From an uncultured Bacilli bacterium (GTDB lineage Bacteria; Bacillota_I; Bacilli_A; RF39; UBA660): a stretch of 64,000 nt of DNA. This document shows positions 16,665 through 25,488 of this stretch, in pieces. Position numbers and translations under genes: made by a program. The stretch covers positions 1-64,000 of the forward strand of contig CAKOSO010000002.1 of NCBI GenBank assembly GCA_934102355.1. Reading direction: 5' to 3'. The notes under the pieces are model-generated. The model was not told the origin of the DNA, ran no database searches, and saw only the letters and a list, made by a program, of their open reading frames with translations. Within the stretch, counting starts at the first letter, position 1. Each line of letters begins with the position of its first letter.

Positions 16665-18578
16665 ATGAAAATATTTAAATTCTTCATGAGATTTTTTTTC
16701 ATTTTATTAGGTATTTTTATTTTGATAAATCTAATTGGCATGATATATGCATATTGTACCCCAAAGATAGATATTAAATCCGCTAATAGTTTTTATCTTT
16801 ATGATAAAGATGATAAATTATTAATTGAAGGCGCTAAAGCTAATGAATGGGTTAATATAAATGATATTAATCCAATGATTATTAAGGCTACTCTATCTAT
16901 TGAGGATAAAAATTTTTATAAACATAATGGTTTTGACTATTTAAGAATTATCAAAGCTTTATTTGTAAATGCAAAAACTGGGGATATAGTACAAGGTGCT
17001 TCTACTATTACTCAGCAATATGCTAAGAATTTATTTTTAGATTTTGAAAAATCGTGGAAAAGAAAATGGAAAGAGATGTGGATTACTTTTAGGTTAGAAG
17101 CTCGTTATAGTAAGGATGAAATTTTGGAAGGTTATTTAAATACTATAAATTATGGTGATGCTACTTATGGAATTTTAAATGCTAGTAAGTATTATTTTAA
17201 TAAAGAACTTAATGATTTATCTCTTGCAGAAATAGCTATTTTAGTTGGTATTCCTAATAGTCCTGCTAATTTTTCTCCCATTAACAATTTAGAACTTTCA
17301 AAGGAAAGACAAAAAGTGGTCTTAGATAGAATGGTAAAAAATGGATATATTACAAAGGAACAAGCAGATAAAGCTTATAATGAAGAGATTAATTTGTATG
17401 GTAAAAAAGATAGTTATGAACTTTCTTCTATTATGTATTATAAAGATGCTGTAATGAAAGAACTTTATAGTATAAGTTCTATCCCAAAAAGTTATCTTGA
17501 GTCAGGCGGTTTAAAAATTTTTACTTCTTTAGATGTTAGTGCCCAAAAGATTTTAGAGAATTCATCTAAGATTAATGCAGTTGATGAACAGGCTCAAACT
17601 TCTAAAGTAATGATTAATCCAAATAATGGCGAGGTTATTGCTTTAATTGGAGGAGTAAATTATAGACAATCACAGTTTAATCGTGCAATTTCATCTTTAA
17701 GGCAGCCTGGTTCTTCTTTAAAACCTTTTTTATACTATGCCGCTTTAGATAATGGATTTACTGCAAGTAGTAAGTTTAAAAGTGAAAAGACAACTTTTTA
17801 TTTTGAAAATGGTAAAACCTACTCTCCACAAAATGCTGGAAATATTTATGCTAATAAAGATATAACTCTTGCTTCCGCTATTGCCTCATCTGATAATATT
17901 TTTGCTGTTAAAACAAATTTATTTTTAGGAGAAGAATTAATGGTAAATATTTTAAAAAAAGTTGGTATCACCGCTAATTTATCTGCGTCTCCTTCTCTTG
18001 CTCTAGGTACATATGAGGTCAATATCATGGAGATGGCTCAAGCTTATTCAGTACTTGCTAATGGTGGTAAAAAAGTTAACTCACATATGATAAGAAAAGT
18101 TATGGATACGGATGGTAATGTATTATATAACTACAATGAAAAGGAAGAGCAGATTTTAGATTCTAATTTAACGTTTATTATTTCGGAATTACTTACTACT
18201 ACTTATGATACATCAATGATTGATTATGCATATCCTACGTGTATAAATATGCTTTCTTATATTACTCATAAATACGCTATTAAAAGTGGTAGTACTGATA
18301 ACGATGCTTGGATTGCTGGATATACTCCTGAAGTTGTTTTAATCTCCTGGGCTGGATATGATGATAATAGTAAGGTTTCAAATAATTTAGTTAACTCTAA
18401 TAAAATAGCATGGATTACTGCAATGGAAGATTATTTTAAAAATAATAAAAGTTCATGGTATGAAATGCCTAAAGGTGTTGTTGGGTCCTTAGTTAATCCT
18501 ATAACTGGTGAAATAGCTAAAACTAATGATGAACCTAAAAGAATTCTTTATTATGTACGAGGTACTGAACCAAATTAA
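16665..18578 (+). CDS. Class A penicillin-binding protein (PBP1A-type transglycosylase/transpeptidase)
   Basis: 637 residues from ATG 16665 with AAAAGGTGAT upstream. One N-terminal membrane helix (about 6-30) is followed by the GT51 glycosyltransferase (EDKNFYKHNG, GASTITQQYAKN) and then the transpeptidase with SSLK near 350, SDN near 408 and KSG near 539 in the place of the usual KTG. It polymerises and crosslinks peptidoglycan outside the cell membrane. It is shorter than B. subtilis PBP1 and lacks the long C-terminal tail. It stands alone and is head-on to replication. Confidence 0.95.
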   Translation: MKIFKFFMRFFFILLGIFILINLIGMIYAYCTPKIDIKSANSFYLYDKDDKLLIEGAKANEWVNINDINPMIIKATLSIEDKNFYKHNGFDYLRIIKALFVNAKTGDIVQGASTITQQYAKNLFLDFEKSWKRKWKEMWITFRLEARYSKDEILEGYLNTINYGDATYGILNASKYYFNKELNDLSLAEIAILVGIPNSPANFSPINNLELSKERQKVVLDRMVKNGYITKEQADKAYNEEINLYGKKDSYELSSIMYYKDAVMKELYSISSIPKSYLESGGLKIFTSLDVSAQKILENSSKINAVDEQAQTSKVMINPNNGEVIALIGGVNYRQSQFNRAISSLRQPGSSLKPFLYYAALDNGFTASSKFKSEKTTFYFENGKTYSPQNAGNIYANKDITLASAIASSDNIFAVKTNLFLGEELMVNILKKVGITANLSASPSLALGTYEVNIMEMAQAYSVLANGGKKVNSHMIRKVMDTDGNVLYNYNEKEEQILDSNLTFIISELLTTTYDTSMIDYAYPTCINMLSYITHKYAIKSGSTDNDAWIAGYTPEVVLISWAGYDDNSKVSNNLVNSNKIAWITAMEDYFKNNKSSWYEMPKGVVGSLVNPITGEIAKTNDEPKRILYYVRGTEPN

Positions 18579-18580
18579 AA

Positions 18581-18605
18581 AATAGTAAATTATTCATTTA
18601 CTATT
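18581..18605 (-). terminator. Terminator after pduL (convergent junction)
   Basis: 10-bp stem AATAGTAAAT/ATTTACTATT with loop of 5 nt. The T run is on the minus-strand side; it may also partly stop PBP transcription. Confidence 0.7.
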
Positions 18606-19147
18606 TCTACTTCATCTTGTTGTTTTAATAAACACGCATTGGCATCATCAGTATCTAGATGTAATTCAGTTACACTATCTTTGCCTAGCTTTAAATATAC
18701 ATTATCTAATATAGCAGGTTTATCACCAAAAATTTTTACTTTTACTTTATCATGTAAACCTAATTTTTCTTGCTCTTCTTTGGTGATATGAATATGTCTA
18801 TTTGCTATTATACATGCTTTTCTTTTAATACTTTTATCGTTATTAATTATAGTTATTTCTTCTACATCTTCTAAATCTCCGGATGTTCTAATTGGAGGAT
18901 TTACTCCTAATGTATATGAATCTGTTTTTGATATTTCTACTTGAGTATAGTTTCTAAAAGGACCTGTTATTCTTACATTTTTAATTTCACCTTTTGGTCC
19001 TTTTATTGTTACCGTTTCATTTGCTGCAAACTGTCCTTTTTGAATTAAATCATTTTTTTTAGTTAATTTTTGATCTCCAAAAAGAAGTTTGAAATCATCC
19101 TCAGTAAAATGAACATGTAATCTTGATATTCCTACTTTTATATTCAT
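18590..19147 (-). CDS. pduL: PduL-type phosphate acyltransferase (phosphotransacetylase)
   Basis: 185 residues from ATG 19147, about 10 nt after AGAAAGGAA; the longer frame to 19204 lacks a suitable site. Two PduL/PTAC domains carry the metal-binding histidine clusters (RLHVHFT near the N-terminus, NRHIHIT near the middle) and the C-terminal ELHLDTDDANA block. Known reaction: acyl-CoA plus phosphate to acyl phosphate. No microcompartment genes are nearby and no encapsulation sequence is obvious, so it probably supplies acetyl phosphate to acetate kinase (10006-11199). Confidence 0.93.
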   Translation of the reverse strand: MNIKVGISRLHVHFTEDDFKLLFGDQKLTKKNDLIQKGQFAANETVTIKGPKGEIKNVRITGPFRNYTQVEISKTDSYTLGVNPPIRTSGDLEDVEEITIINNDKSIKRKACIIANRHIHITKEEQEKLGLHDKVKVKIFGDKPAILDNVYLKLGKDSVTELHLDTDDANACLLKQQDEVEIVNE

Positions 19148-19211
19148 TTTTTTCATTTCCTTTCTTGTACTATTTATTTTATCATATTTCATAAATTCCT
19201 TCAATTTACTA

Positions 19212-19239
19212 GAATATCATATATTAAAATACATATGAT
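19212..19239 (+). promoter_or_regulatory. Possible sporulation (sigma-E-like) promoter of gerQ
   Basis: GAATATC (19212-19218), 13-bp spacer, CATATGAT (19232-19239), resembling the mother-cell sigma-E pattern (-35 with ATAT, -10 starting CATA). No good sigma-A pair is seen here. Short and AT-rich, so tentative. Confidence 0.35.
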
Positions 19240-19263
19240 TTATTGTGAAAAGAGGATGATTTT

Positions 19264-19620
19264 ATGAATAATAATGGTTATTATACCCCTAATATGGGAA
19301 ACCAAGGAATGAATGGTATGCCTAATATAACAAGTGGAACAGTACCAATTACAAATTCTAACTATGGTGATGATTTACCGCTTGAACAATCTTATATTGA
19401 AAATATATTAAGGCTTAATAAAGGTAAAGTTGCAAGTTTTTATATGACTTATCCTGGCTCTCAGGAATGGAATGATCGTATATTTACTGGTGTTGTTGAG
19501 CAAGCTGCTAGAGATCACTTTGTAGTAAGTGACCCTAAAAATGGTAAGTGGTATTTATTACCTTCTATATACTTAGACTTTATTGTATTTGATGAAGAAA
19601 TTAATTACAAAGTTATTTAG
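19264..19620 (+). CDS. gerQ: Spore coat protein GerQ
   Basis: 118 residues. The low-complexity N-terminus (about 1-38, Asn/Gly/Met rich) is followed by the highly conserved GerQ core: LPLEQSYIENILRLNKGK, the AARDHFVVSDP block and the closing YLLPSIYLDFIVFDEEINY. In Bacillus it is a coat protein crosslinked by transglutaminase Tgl and needed for germination of cortex-lytic enzyme CwlJ. As in Bacillus it lies near ung. Unlike the Bacillus protein its first 50 or so residues contain no lysine. RBS is AGAGGATGAT. Confidence 0.92.
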   Translation: MNNNGYYTPNMGNQGMNGMPNITSGTVPITNSNYGDDLPLEQSYIENILRLNKGKVASFYMTYPGSQEWNDRIFTGVVEQAARDHFVVSDPKNGKWYLLPSIYLDFIVFDEEINYKVI

Positions 19621-19674
19621 TATTTTTTTCTAATAAGATTTGTGCTATAATCTTTAATAAGATGGGTGATAGTA

Positions 19675-20184
19675 ATGATTGTGCTTTTAATAGTCTTAAT
19701 AATTATAATTATCTTATTAGTAGCTTTTTATATTTTCTATAAAAATGTTAAAAATGTAAAAAGTATAATATCTGTTGCTTCTAATAATATATTAACATTA
19801 CTTGATCAAAAGAAAGAACTTATTGATCAAACAATAGAGTTATTAAATAGTAAAAAGTTAAAAAATGATTTTGTATATGATGATGAATGGTCTGTTTTTG
19901 ATAAGGATAATGCACTATTTAAAATACGAGTAGATATTAGTAACTATTTAAATGGACAAGGTAAAAAGAAAAACTCAGATGAAGTTCATGATTTAATAAA
20001 AAATATTGATACTATTGATGAAGATATTGAGGGTTTAAAGAACTTTTATAATTCAAAAGTATTAGATTATAAAAATTTATATGATAAAAAGATTTTTAAC
20101 TTATTGTTTAAACTATTTAAAATAGAAAGTGTTAATATGTTTAAATCCAGGAAGTTAGATGACTTTGAAATATTAAAAAATTAG
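19675..20184 (+). CDS. LemA-like membrane-anchored protein
   Basis: 169 residues from ATG 19675 (GGGTGATAG before it; extended -10 TGCTATAAT near 19643-19651). A long N-terminal hydrophobic helix (about 3-24) anchors the protein. The remainder is helical and charged, and residues about 125-150 (FYNSKVLDYKNLYDKKIF) resemble the YNxAVxxYN core of LemA proteins. The similarity is weak; it could be an unrelated single-pass helical protein. Function unknown. Confidence 0.6.
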   Translation: MIVLLIVLIIIIILLVAFYIFYKNVKNVKSIISVASNNILTLLDQKKELIDQTIELLNSKKLKNDFVYDDEWSVFDKDNALFKIRVDISNYLNGQGKKKNSDEVHDLIKNIDTIDEDIEGLKNFYNSKVLDYKNLYDKKIFNLLFKLFKIESVNMFKSRKLDDFEILKN

Positions 20185-20217
20185 TCTAGTTTAAAATCTA
20201 CTGGACTAATTTTTTTA
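20175..20217. terminator. Bidirectional terminator between the LemA-like gene and ung
   Basis: 10-bp stem TTAGTCTAGT/ACTGGACTAA (one G-T pair) with an A6 run before and a T7 run after, at a convergent junction. Confidence 0.85.
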
Positions 20218-20846
20218 CTTATTAGAAAATTATTTGTTTTTGAGAATGGTTTTGAACCAAAAAATCCTCTTGATGCTGAAAGTGGTGATGGGTGAACTGA
20301 TTCAATTATGTAATGATTAGGGTTAGTAATTAATTCTTTTTTACTTCTTGCATATGATCCCCATAATATAAATACTACTGGTGTATCTTTTTTATTTATT
20401 TTTTTTATTACTTCATCAGTAAATGTTTCCCATCCTTTTCCTTTATGTGATAATGGTGTATCTTTTTGAACTGTTAAAATGCTATTTAATAAAAGCACTC
20501 CTTCTCTTCCCCATTTTTCTAAGGAACCACTTTTTGGCATGTCATACCCTAAATCACTTTTTAATTCTTTAAATATATTCAGTAAGGAAGGAGGAAATTT
20601 CACACCTTCTTTTACAGAAAATGATAATCCTTCTGCTTCGTTTTCACCATGATATGGGTCTTGACCTAGTATTACTACTTTTACTTTATCATAATCAGTT
20701 AATCTAAATGCTTTAAATACTTCATCTGCTTTTGGATATATGGTTTTAATTCTATATTCATTTCTTATGTCTTCCTTTAGTTTTAAAAAGTATTCTTTTG
20801 TGAATTCATCTTTTAATTCTTCATCCCATTTTTTATTTAATAACAT
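20181..20846 (-). CDS. ung: Uracil-DNA glycosylase
   Basis: 221 residues, standard family-1 UNG length. Catalytic water-activating loop GQDPYHGENEAEGLSFSV, the PPSLLNIFKEL segment, the uracil-binding LLLNSILTV and the DNA-intercalating HPSPLSASRGFFG are intact. It removes uracil from DNA. It shares an operon with the 20858 gene (11-nt gap; GTAGGTGATAAC before the ATG). Confidence 0.97.
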   Translation of the reverse strand: MLLNKKWDEELKDEFTKEYFLKLKEDIRNEYRIKTIYPKADEVFKAFRLTDYDKVKVVILGQDPYHGENEAEGLSFSVKEGVKFPPSLLNIFKELKSDLGYDMPKSGSLEKWGREGVLLLNSILTVQKDTPLSHKGKGWETFTDEVIKKINKKDTPVVFILWGSYARSKKELITNPNHYIIESVHPSPLSASRGFFGSKPFSKTNNFLISKKISPVDFKLD

Positions 20847-20857
20847 GTTATCACCTA

Positions 20858-21475
20858 CTACATTTTGTTTGCTTGTTGTTGTTGCAAAACATATTCATTA
20901 TAAATATCCAAATCAGGGCTTTTTACAAATTCTTCTGGTGTTGGAAATCTATTTTTATCCTTCATTTTTTCTATTGTTTCATTGAACATTTCAACACTTT
21001 CTTTTAAATTGTCCATTCCAATTAATTCTTTTAGGATATATGATGTACTTCTTCTTATTTCGCCTTCACTATCTATTATTTCCTGCTCTGGAATTTCTAA
21101 GTTATTTGCTTTTATTATAAAATTAGCAAGCATTCTATCACACTTTTTTGTGATTTCTCGTCTTGCTTCAAGATCATCTTTGTATTCTTTTGAATATTGA
21201 TGTTTTTCATTTGCTGATACATTTCTTTCTGCTGCTAGTTTTTTATTTAGTTCAACTATTTTGTTACTTGTATTACTTTCAACAATATAGTGGAACCCAA
21301 TTATTTCCGGAGTATATCCCATGTCCATAATGATTTTTGATGTTATGGCTTCTTCATCATTGATTTCGCTTCCCAAACTATTTGGGTGCTCTTCCATATA
21401 TTTTTCTTTTGCTTCTTCTTTTATTTTTACTATCTTTTCTATGTCTGTTACATCATATGTTCTTAATACTGGCAT
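20858..21475 (-). CDS. Hypothetical helical protein upstream of ung
   Basis: 205 residues, soluble, predominantly alpha-helical and Glu/Lys rich (for example EKIVKIKEEAKEKYMEE, then NKIVELNKKLAAERNVSANE), ending in a Gln-rich tail (VLQQQQANKM). No known domain recognised. Only the operon with ung hints at context. GGAGAATTA precedes the ATG. Confidence 0.7.
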   Translation of the reverse strand: MPVLRTYDVTDIEKIVKIKEEAKEKYMEEHPNSLGSEINDEEAITSKIIMDMGYTPEIIGFHYIVESNTSNKIVELNKKLAAERNVSANEKHQYSKEYKDDLEARREITKKCDRMLANFIIKANNLEIPEQEIIDSEGEIRRSTSYILKELIGMDNLKESVEMFNETIEKMKDKNRFPTPEEFVKSPDLDIYNEYVLQQQQANKM

Positions 21476-21492
21476 AATAATTCTCCTTATAC

Positions 21493-22785
21493 TTATGTAT
21501 TTATTTTATCACATTTTTTTACTTTAGAAAATATTACTCCTTTTAATTTAAACATTGAATATATATTTATTATTGCAAGAATACCTATTAAGATATCACC
21601 AATGTTCCATGCTGTTGTTGATGAAATTACTCCACCCATAAATATGGTTACAACTGATATTATTTTTAATATAAATATTGCTTTTTTATTGCTAGTTACA
21701 TTTTTTAAATTACTTTCTCCATAGTAATAACATGTAATAATTGTTGAGAATGCAAAAAGAATTAATATAACCAGTAAAAAGATGTTTCCTAATTTTCCGA
21801 AATGGTATATAAATGAATACTTGGTTATTTCTATTCCATTAATATTACTAAAGTTTAAATTTTCAAAGTTTGATAGTATTACTAAGAATGCAGTCACTGT
21901 TGTTATTATGATTCCTATGAAGTATGTTTCAATTATTCCCATGAATCCTTGTTTCATGTAATTTTTGTTATTATTGCTACCACTTGCAATTGCGCTTGTT
22001 CCAACCCCTGCTTCTTGTGCAAATATTGCTTTTTGTACTCCCACTAAAAATGTATAGATTATTCCTCCGGTTGCACTTTTAATTGTGAATGCTGATTTAA
22101 TTATACTAATCATAATAGTGGGAACTTTTGTTATATTAAATAAAATTATTACTATTCCTAGTGCTATATAAACAATTGTCATAAATGGTACGATTTTATT
22201 ACAGACATTAGAAATTGATTTTATTCCTTTAAAAATCAGTACTAAAGATATAATTGTTATTATTGATGATACTGTAATAGGACTTACTTTATATGATGTT
22301 GTTACTAATTTTGTTATTGTATTGTTTTGAATTGTTAAGAACCCAAAAACATATGCACATATTGCTAATATCGAGTAAATATATGATAACTTTTTATTAT
22401 TCAACCCTTTTTTTATATAAAATGAAGGTCCACCTTTACAGTATTTTCCGTCCTTTTCTTTATATAAACATGATAAAATGTTCTCGACAAAACAATTTAT
22501 TGAACTAAAAAATGTAGTTATCCAAATCCAGAAAATTGTTCCGATTCCTCCATAAAAAATAGCAAATGATATACCCGCGAGGGATCCTGCTCCTAGTTTT
22601 GACCCTAGAGAAATAAAAAGAGAGTCCTTAGTACTTATGCCATCTACATTATCATTATTTTTTAGGGATTCTTTAATTTTTTTAAACTTAAGTTGTGGGA
22701 ATTTTAACTTAAATGAAAAGTATATGCTATTTAAAAATATTAGCGATATAGCAACACTCCATACTAATTTATTTAAAAAAGCCAT
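21493..22785 (-). CDS. Alanine/glycine:sodium symporter family (AGCS) transporter
   Basis: 430 residues with about ten hydrophobic helices. AGCS hallmarks are present: SLGSKLGAGSLAGISFAIFYGG (residues about 54-75), the YCKGGPSFYI loop, and GVQKAIFAQEAGVGTSAIASG. Expected to import alanine or glycine with sodium. The N-terminal part is shorter than typical AlsT proteins. GGTGATTAA precedes the ATG. Confidence 0.88.
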   Translation of the reverse strand: MAFLNKLVWSVAISLIFLNSIYFSFKLKFPQLKFKKIKESLKNNDNVDGISTKDSLFISLGSKLGAGSLAGISFAIFYGGIGTIFWIWITTFFSSINCFVENILSCLYKEKDGKYCKGGPSFYIKKGLNNKKLSYIYSILAICAYVFGFLTIQNNTITKLVTTSYKVSPITVSSIITIISLVLIFKGIKSISNVCNKIVPFMTIVYIALGIVIILFNITKVPTIMISIIKSAFTIKSATGGIIYTFLVGVQKAIFAQEAGVGTSAIASGSNNNKNYMKQGFMGIIETYFIGIIITTVTAFLVILSNFENLNFSNINGIEITKYSFIYHFGKLGNIFLLVILILFAFSTIITCYYYGESNLKNVTSNKKAIFILKIISVVTIFMGGVISSTTAWNIGDILIGILAIINIYSMFKLKGVIFSKVKKCDKINT

Positions 22786-22807
22786 TTAATCACCAATAAA
22801 TTATATG

Positions 22808-22831
22808 AAAAAAATAGGATGTTATCCTATT
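22808..22831 (-). terminator. rlmH terminator
   Basis: On the minus strand AATAGGAT/ATCCTATT (loop of 3) then T7, overlapping the rlmH stop codon. Confidence 0.8.
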
Positions 22832-23282
22832 TATGATATGATTCATTATTTATTATTTTAAATGATCTATATATTTGTTCTAACAAAATTATTCTAAACA
22901 TTTGATGTGGAAAAGTCAGTTTAGAAAATGATACTTTCTTTTGAGCTAATCTTTTTATTTCTTCACTTACTCCATTTGATGAACCAATTATAAAAGTAAT
23001 ATTACTGTTTTCTGTTAATTCTTTATTTATAAAGTTTGAAAATTCTGTACTTGTATATTCTTTACCATTTATATCTAAAAGTACAAGATTATCTTTATCT
23101 TTAATACTTTTTTTAATTAATTGTTCTTCTTTTGACAAGCAAACTTTTATATCTTTGTCTTTTTCGTCTTCTAATTCTATTATTTCTAATTTTGTATATT
23201 TTTGTAATCTTTTTAAATATTCTTTTTCTGCATCTTTAAAGAAGTCTTCTTTTATTTTTCCTAAACATATAATTTTTATCAT
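22827..23282 (-). CDS. rlmH: 23S rRNA (pseudouridine1915-N3)-methyltransferase RlmH
   Basis: 151 residues, slightly shorter than the usual ~159. SPOUT-fold features: start MIKIICLGKIKEDFF, SAM-binding FIIGSSNGVSEEI, and the C-terminal LPHQM-like FPHQMFRIILLEQIYRSFKI...YHK. It methylates helix 69 of 23S rRNA. It follows walJ by 1 nt and is the last gene of the dnaB-M23-walJ-rlmH run. Confidence 0.95.
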   Translation of the reverse strand: MIKIICLGKIKEDFFKDAEKEYLKRLQKYTKLEIIELEDEKDKDIKVCLSKEEQLIKKSIKDKDNLVLLDINGKEYTSTEFSNFINKELTENSNITFIIGSSNGVSEEIKRLAQKKVSFSKLTFPHQMFRIILLEQIYRSFKIINNESYHK

Positions 23283-23283
23283 T

Positions 23284-24006
23284 TTATACCTCGATTGTTT
23301 CTAATGCTTCTTCTTGTTTTGCTACTAGTATTTTTTTATCTTTAATTTCTTTTTTTGTTTCTTGTAACGCTTTTTCTTCGGTATTATTTTCATGGCTTAA
23401 ATGCGCCAAAACTATGTATTTTGTATTTTTGCCGACTATTGCACTAAGATATTTACTTGTTTGTTCATTAGATAAATGCCCTGAGTCTGACCATACTCTT
23501 TTCTTTAGATGTTCACAGTATGGACCATTTCTTAACATTGTTATATCATGATTACTTTCGATTATATACATATCTTTATCATTAATTATTGAAAGAATTT
23601 TTTTATTTATATACCCAGTATCTGTTATATATACTAATTCTTTTTTATTTTCTTTTATTTCAACTCCATAACATTCAACATCGTGTGATAGAGGAAATAG
23701 TTCAATACTTAAATCATCAATACTAATATTTTCTATAATTTTGTTATTATCAAGTAATAATTCTAATACTTCTTTACTTTTTGTTATTATTAAAGGATTA
23801 TATTTTTTTATTACTGATTTTATACCTTTTATATGGTCATTATGTGAATGGGTTATGATTAAAATATCTATCTCTGGAAATGGTTTGTTTAGTCTTTTTT
23901 CTAAATTGGATAAAGGTAATCCAGCATCTATAAGTATGTTATGTCTTGATGTTTCTATTAATGTTGAATTACCCTTTGATCCACTTGATAATACTGTTAC
24001 TTTCAT
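23284..24006 (-). CDS. walJ: MBL-fold metallohydrolase WalJ/YycJ-like
   Basis: 240 residues. Metal motif HSHNDHIKG is near residue 54, with further histidines at LSHDVE and the late LAHLSHENN. The start VLSSGSKGNSTLIE is typical of YycJ. In Bacillus it belongs to the walRK operon and affects coordination of cell division with replication; here walR and walK are absent from the neighbourhood. Its start overlaps the end of the M23 gene by 1 nt. Confidence 0.9.
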   Translation of the reverse strand: MKVTVLSSGSKGNSTLIETSRHNILIDAGLPLSNLEKRLNKPFPEIDILIITHSHNDHIKGIKSVIKKYNPLIITKSKEVLELLLDNNKIIENISIDDLSIELFPLSHDVECYGVEIKENKKELVYITDTGYINKKILSIINDKDMYIIESNHDITMLRNGPYCEHLKKRVWSDSGHLSNEQTSKYLSAIVGKNTKYIVLAHLSHENNTEEKALQETKKEIKDKKILVAKQEEALETIEV

Positions 24007-25487
24007 TATTGGTATAGCGAGAATGGATTAATTAAGTTTCCATTATATGTAACTTCAAAGTGAAGATGTGTTCCTGTTGACCATCCAGTTGACCCCATTG
24101 CTGCTATAACCTGTCCTTTTGATACTGTTTCTCCTGCTGTTACATATAGTTTTGAGCAGTGTCCATATAATGTTATAAATCCGTTTCCATGATTGATTTC
24201 AATATAATAACCATATCCATTACTATATCTTGAAGTCATTACTGTTCCATCATTTGCTGCATATATTGGAGAACCATATCCAGTTCCTGAAATGTCTATT
24301 CCAGGGTGTCTTTCATAACTTCTTAATTCTAGGAATTCCGATGTTAAAATGTATGGTATTTTTGTTGGCCAACTCCAATTTTCTGTTGTTGCTATGACGT
24401 TTGGTCCTGTATAGTATCCAACTGGTTTTGTTCCCTTTTTAACAACTTTCTCGATTGGCTCTGTTATAACTTCTGAGCTTTCAATATAAGCTGCTGCAAG
24501 TTCGCCATTTTCTCTTTTTACTGTTTTTGATACTTTACTTAAACCTTCGACACCTTCTTGAACTGTTTGTGTTTCACCAATATATAAATCATTATCATCA
24601 ATTGTTCTTGTAGTGTATGGAACACCTTGATTTTCTACTTCAAATGTTTCTTTAACTATTGTAATTATTGGTCTGATCAAACTTATTGTTACTTCTTGTC
24701 CTTCATATAATAATGAGTCTTTTCCTGATAGATCCTTATTTGCTACTAAAAACTCATTTATATTTAAGTTGTAAGCCGCTGCTATTGATGTTGGAGTATC
24801 TCCAGCTTTTACTGTGTATACTTGTTGATGTTCCATTGTACCAAATAATATATATTGTGCTAAATCTTTTTCATTTGTGAAAATATCTTCACTTACTGGG
24901 ATATTGTCCTCTTTTATAGTTACGGTTTCTTTAATATATACATTTTTTATAATTGTACCTGTATCAGTTATTTTTATCTGTGAATCATTTAGGTATGCTT
25001 CATAATCTTTTTCATTTATAAATGCTTTAACTGTACTATTTATAGCATTAACAAAGTCTTCTTTATGTAAGATATATAATGTTTGTTTGGTTACTTTTTT
25101 TGATTTTTCATTTTCATCTTTTGTTTCTGTTGCTATTGTTACTTTGTAACCTTTAATTGTGAAGTTATCTTTATCTTTTATTGTTTCATATATTTCTTCT
25201 GCTGTTTTTAGATCTTCATTATATGTCATTTCTTCTTTTATATCTAAACCTCTTGGACTGTATACTTTATCAACATTATATTTTTCCTTTATTGCTTTTT
25301 GTTCTTCGTCAATATATTTTTCTAACTCTTCTTTTGACTTTATTATTCCTAGAGATTTACCATCTAGGTATACTCTATAAACTGTTTCTGCTCCATAATA
25401 GGAAGTTTTACTATCTTCTAGAAATATAAATCCAACTGATGTAAATAAGGCTAATATAGTAAAAATTATTGTCTTAGCTTTATTCAT
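24006..25487 (-). CDS. M23 family peptidoglycan endopeptidase with LysM and G5 domains
   Basis: 493 residues. An N-terminal signal or anchor helix (about 5-23) is followed by an alpha/beta region, LysM near 222-268 (YTVKAGDTPTSIAAAYNL), a G5 domain near 275-355, and the M23 peptidase near 375-493 with zinc motifs HPGID, GHCS and HLHFEV. It cleaves peptide crosslinks of peptidoglycan outside the cell. The position between dnaB and walJ is where Bacillus has walRK-yycHI, so this may be the wall-remodelling member of that region. Confidence 0.93.
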   Translation of the reverse strand: MNKAKTIIFTILALFTSVGFIFLEDSKTSYYGAETVYRVYLDGKSLGIIKSKEELEKYIDEEQKAIKEKYNVDKVYSPRGLDIKEEMTYNEDLKTAEEIYETIKDKDNFTIKGYKVTIATETKDENEKSKKVTKQTLYILHKEDFVNAINSTVKAFINEKDYEAYLNDSQIKITDTGTIIKNVYIKETVTIKEDNIPVSEDIFTNEKDLAQYILFGTMEHQQVYTVKAGDTPTSIAAAYNLNINEFLVANKDLSGKDSLLYEGQEVTISLIRPIITIVKETFEVENQGVPYTTRTIDDNDLYIGETQTVQEGVEGLSKVSKTVKRENGELAAAYIESSEVITEPIEKVVKKGTKPVGYYTGPNVIATTENWSWPTKIPYILTSEFLELRSYERHPGIDISGTGYGSPIYAANDGTVMTSRYSNGYGYYIEINHGNGFITLYGHCSKLYVTAGETVSKGQVIAAMGSTGWSTGTHLHFEVTYNGNLINPFSLYQ

Positions 25488-25488
25488 A

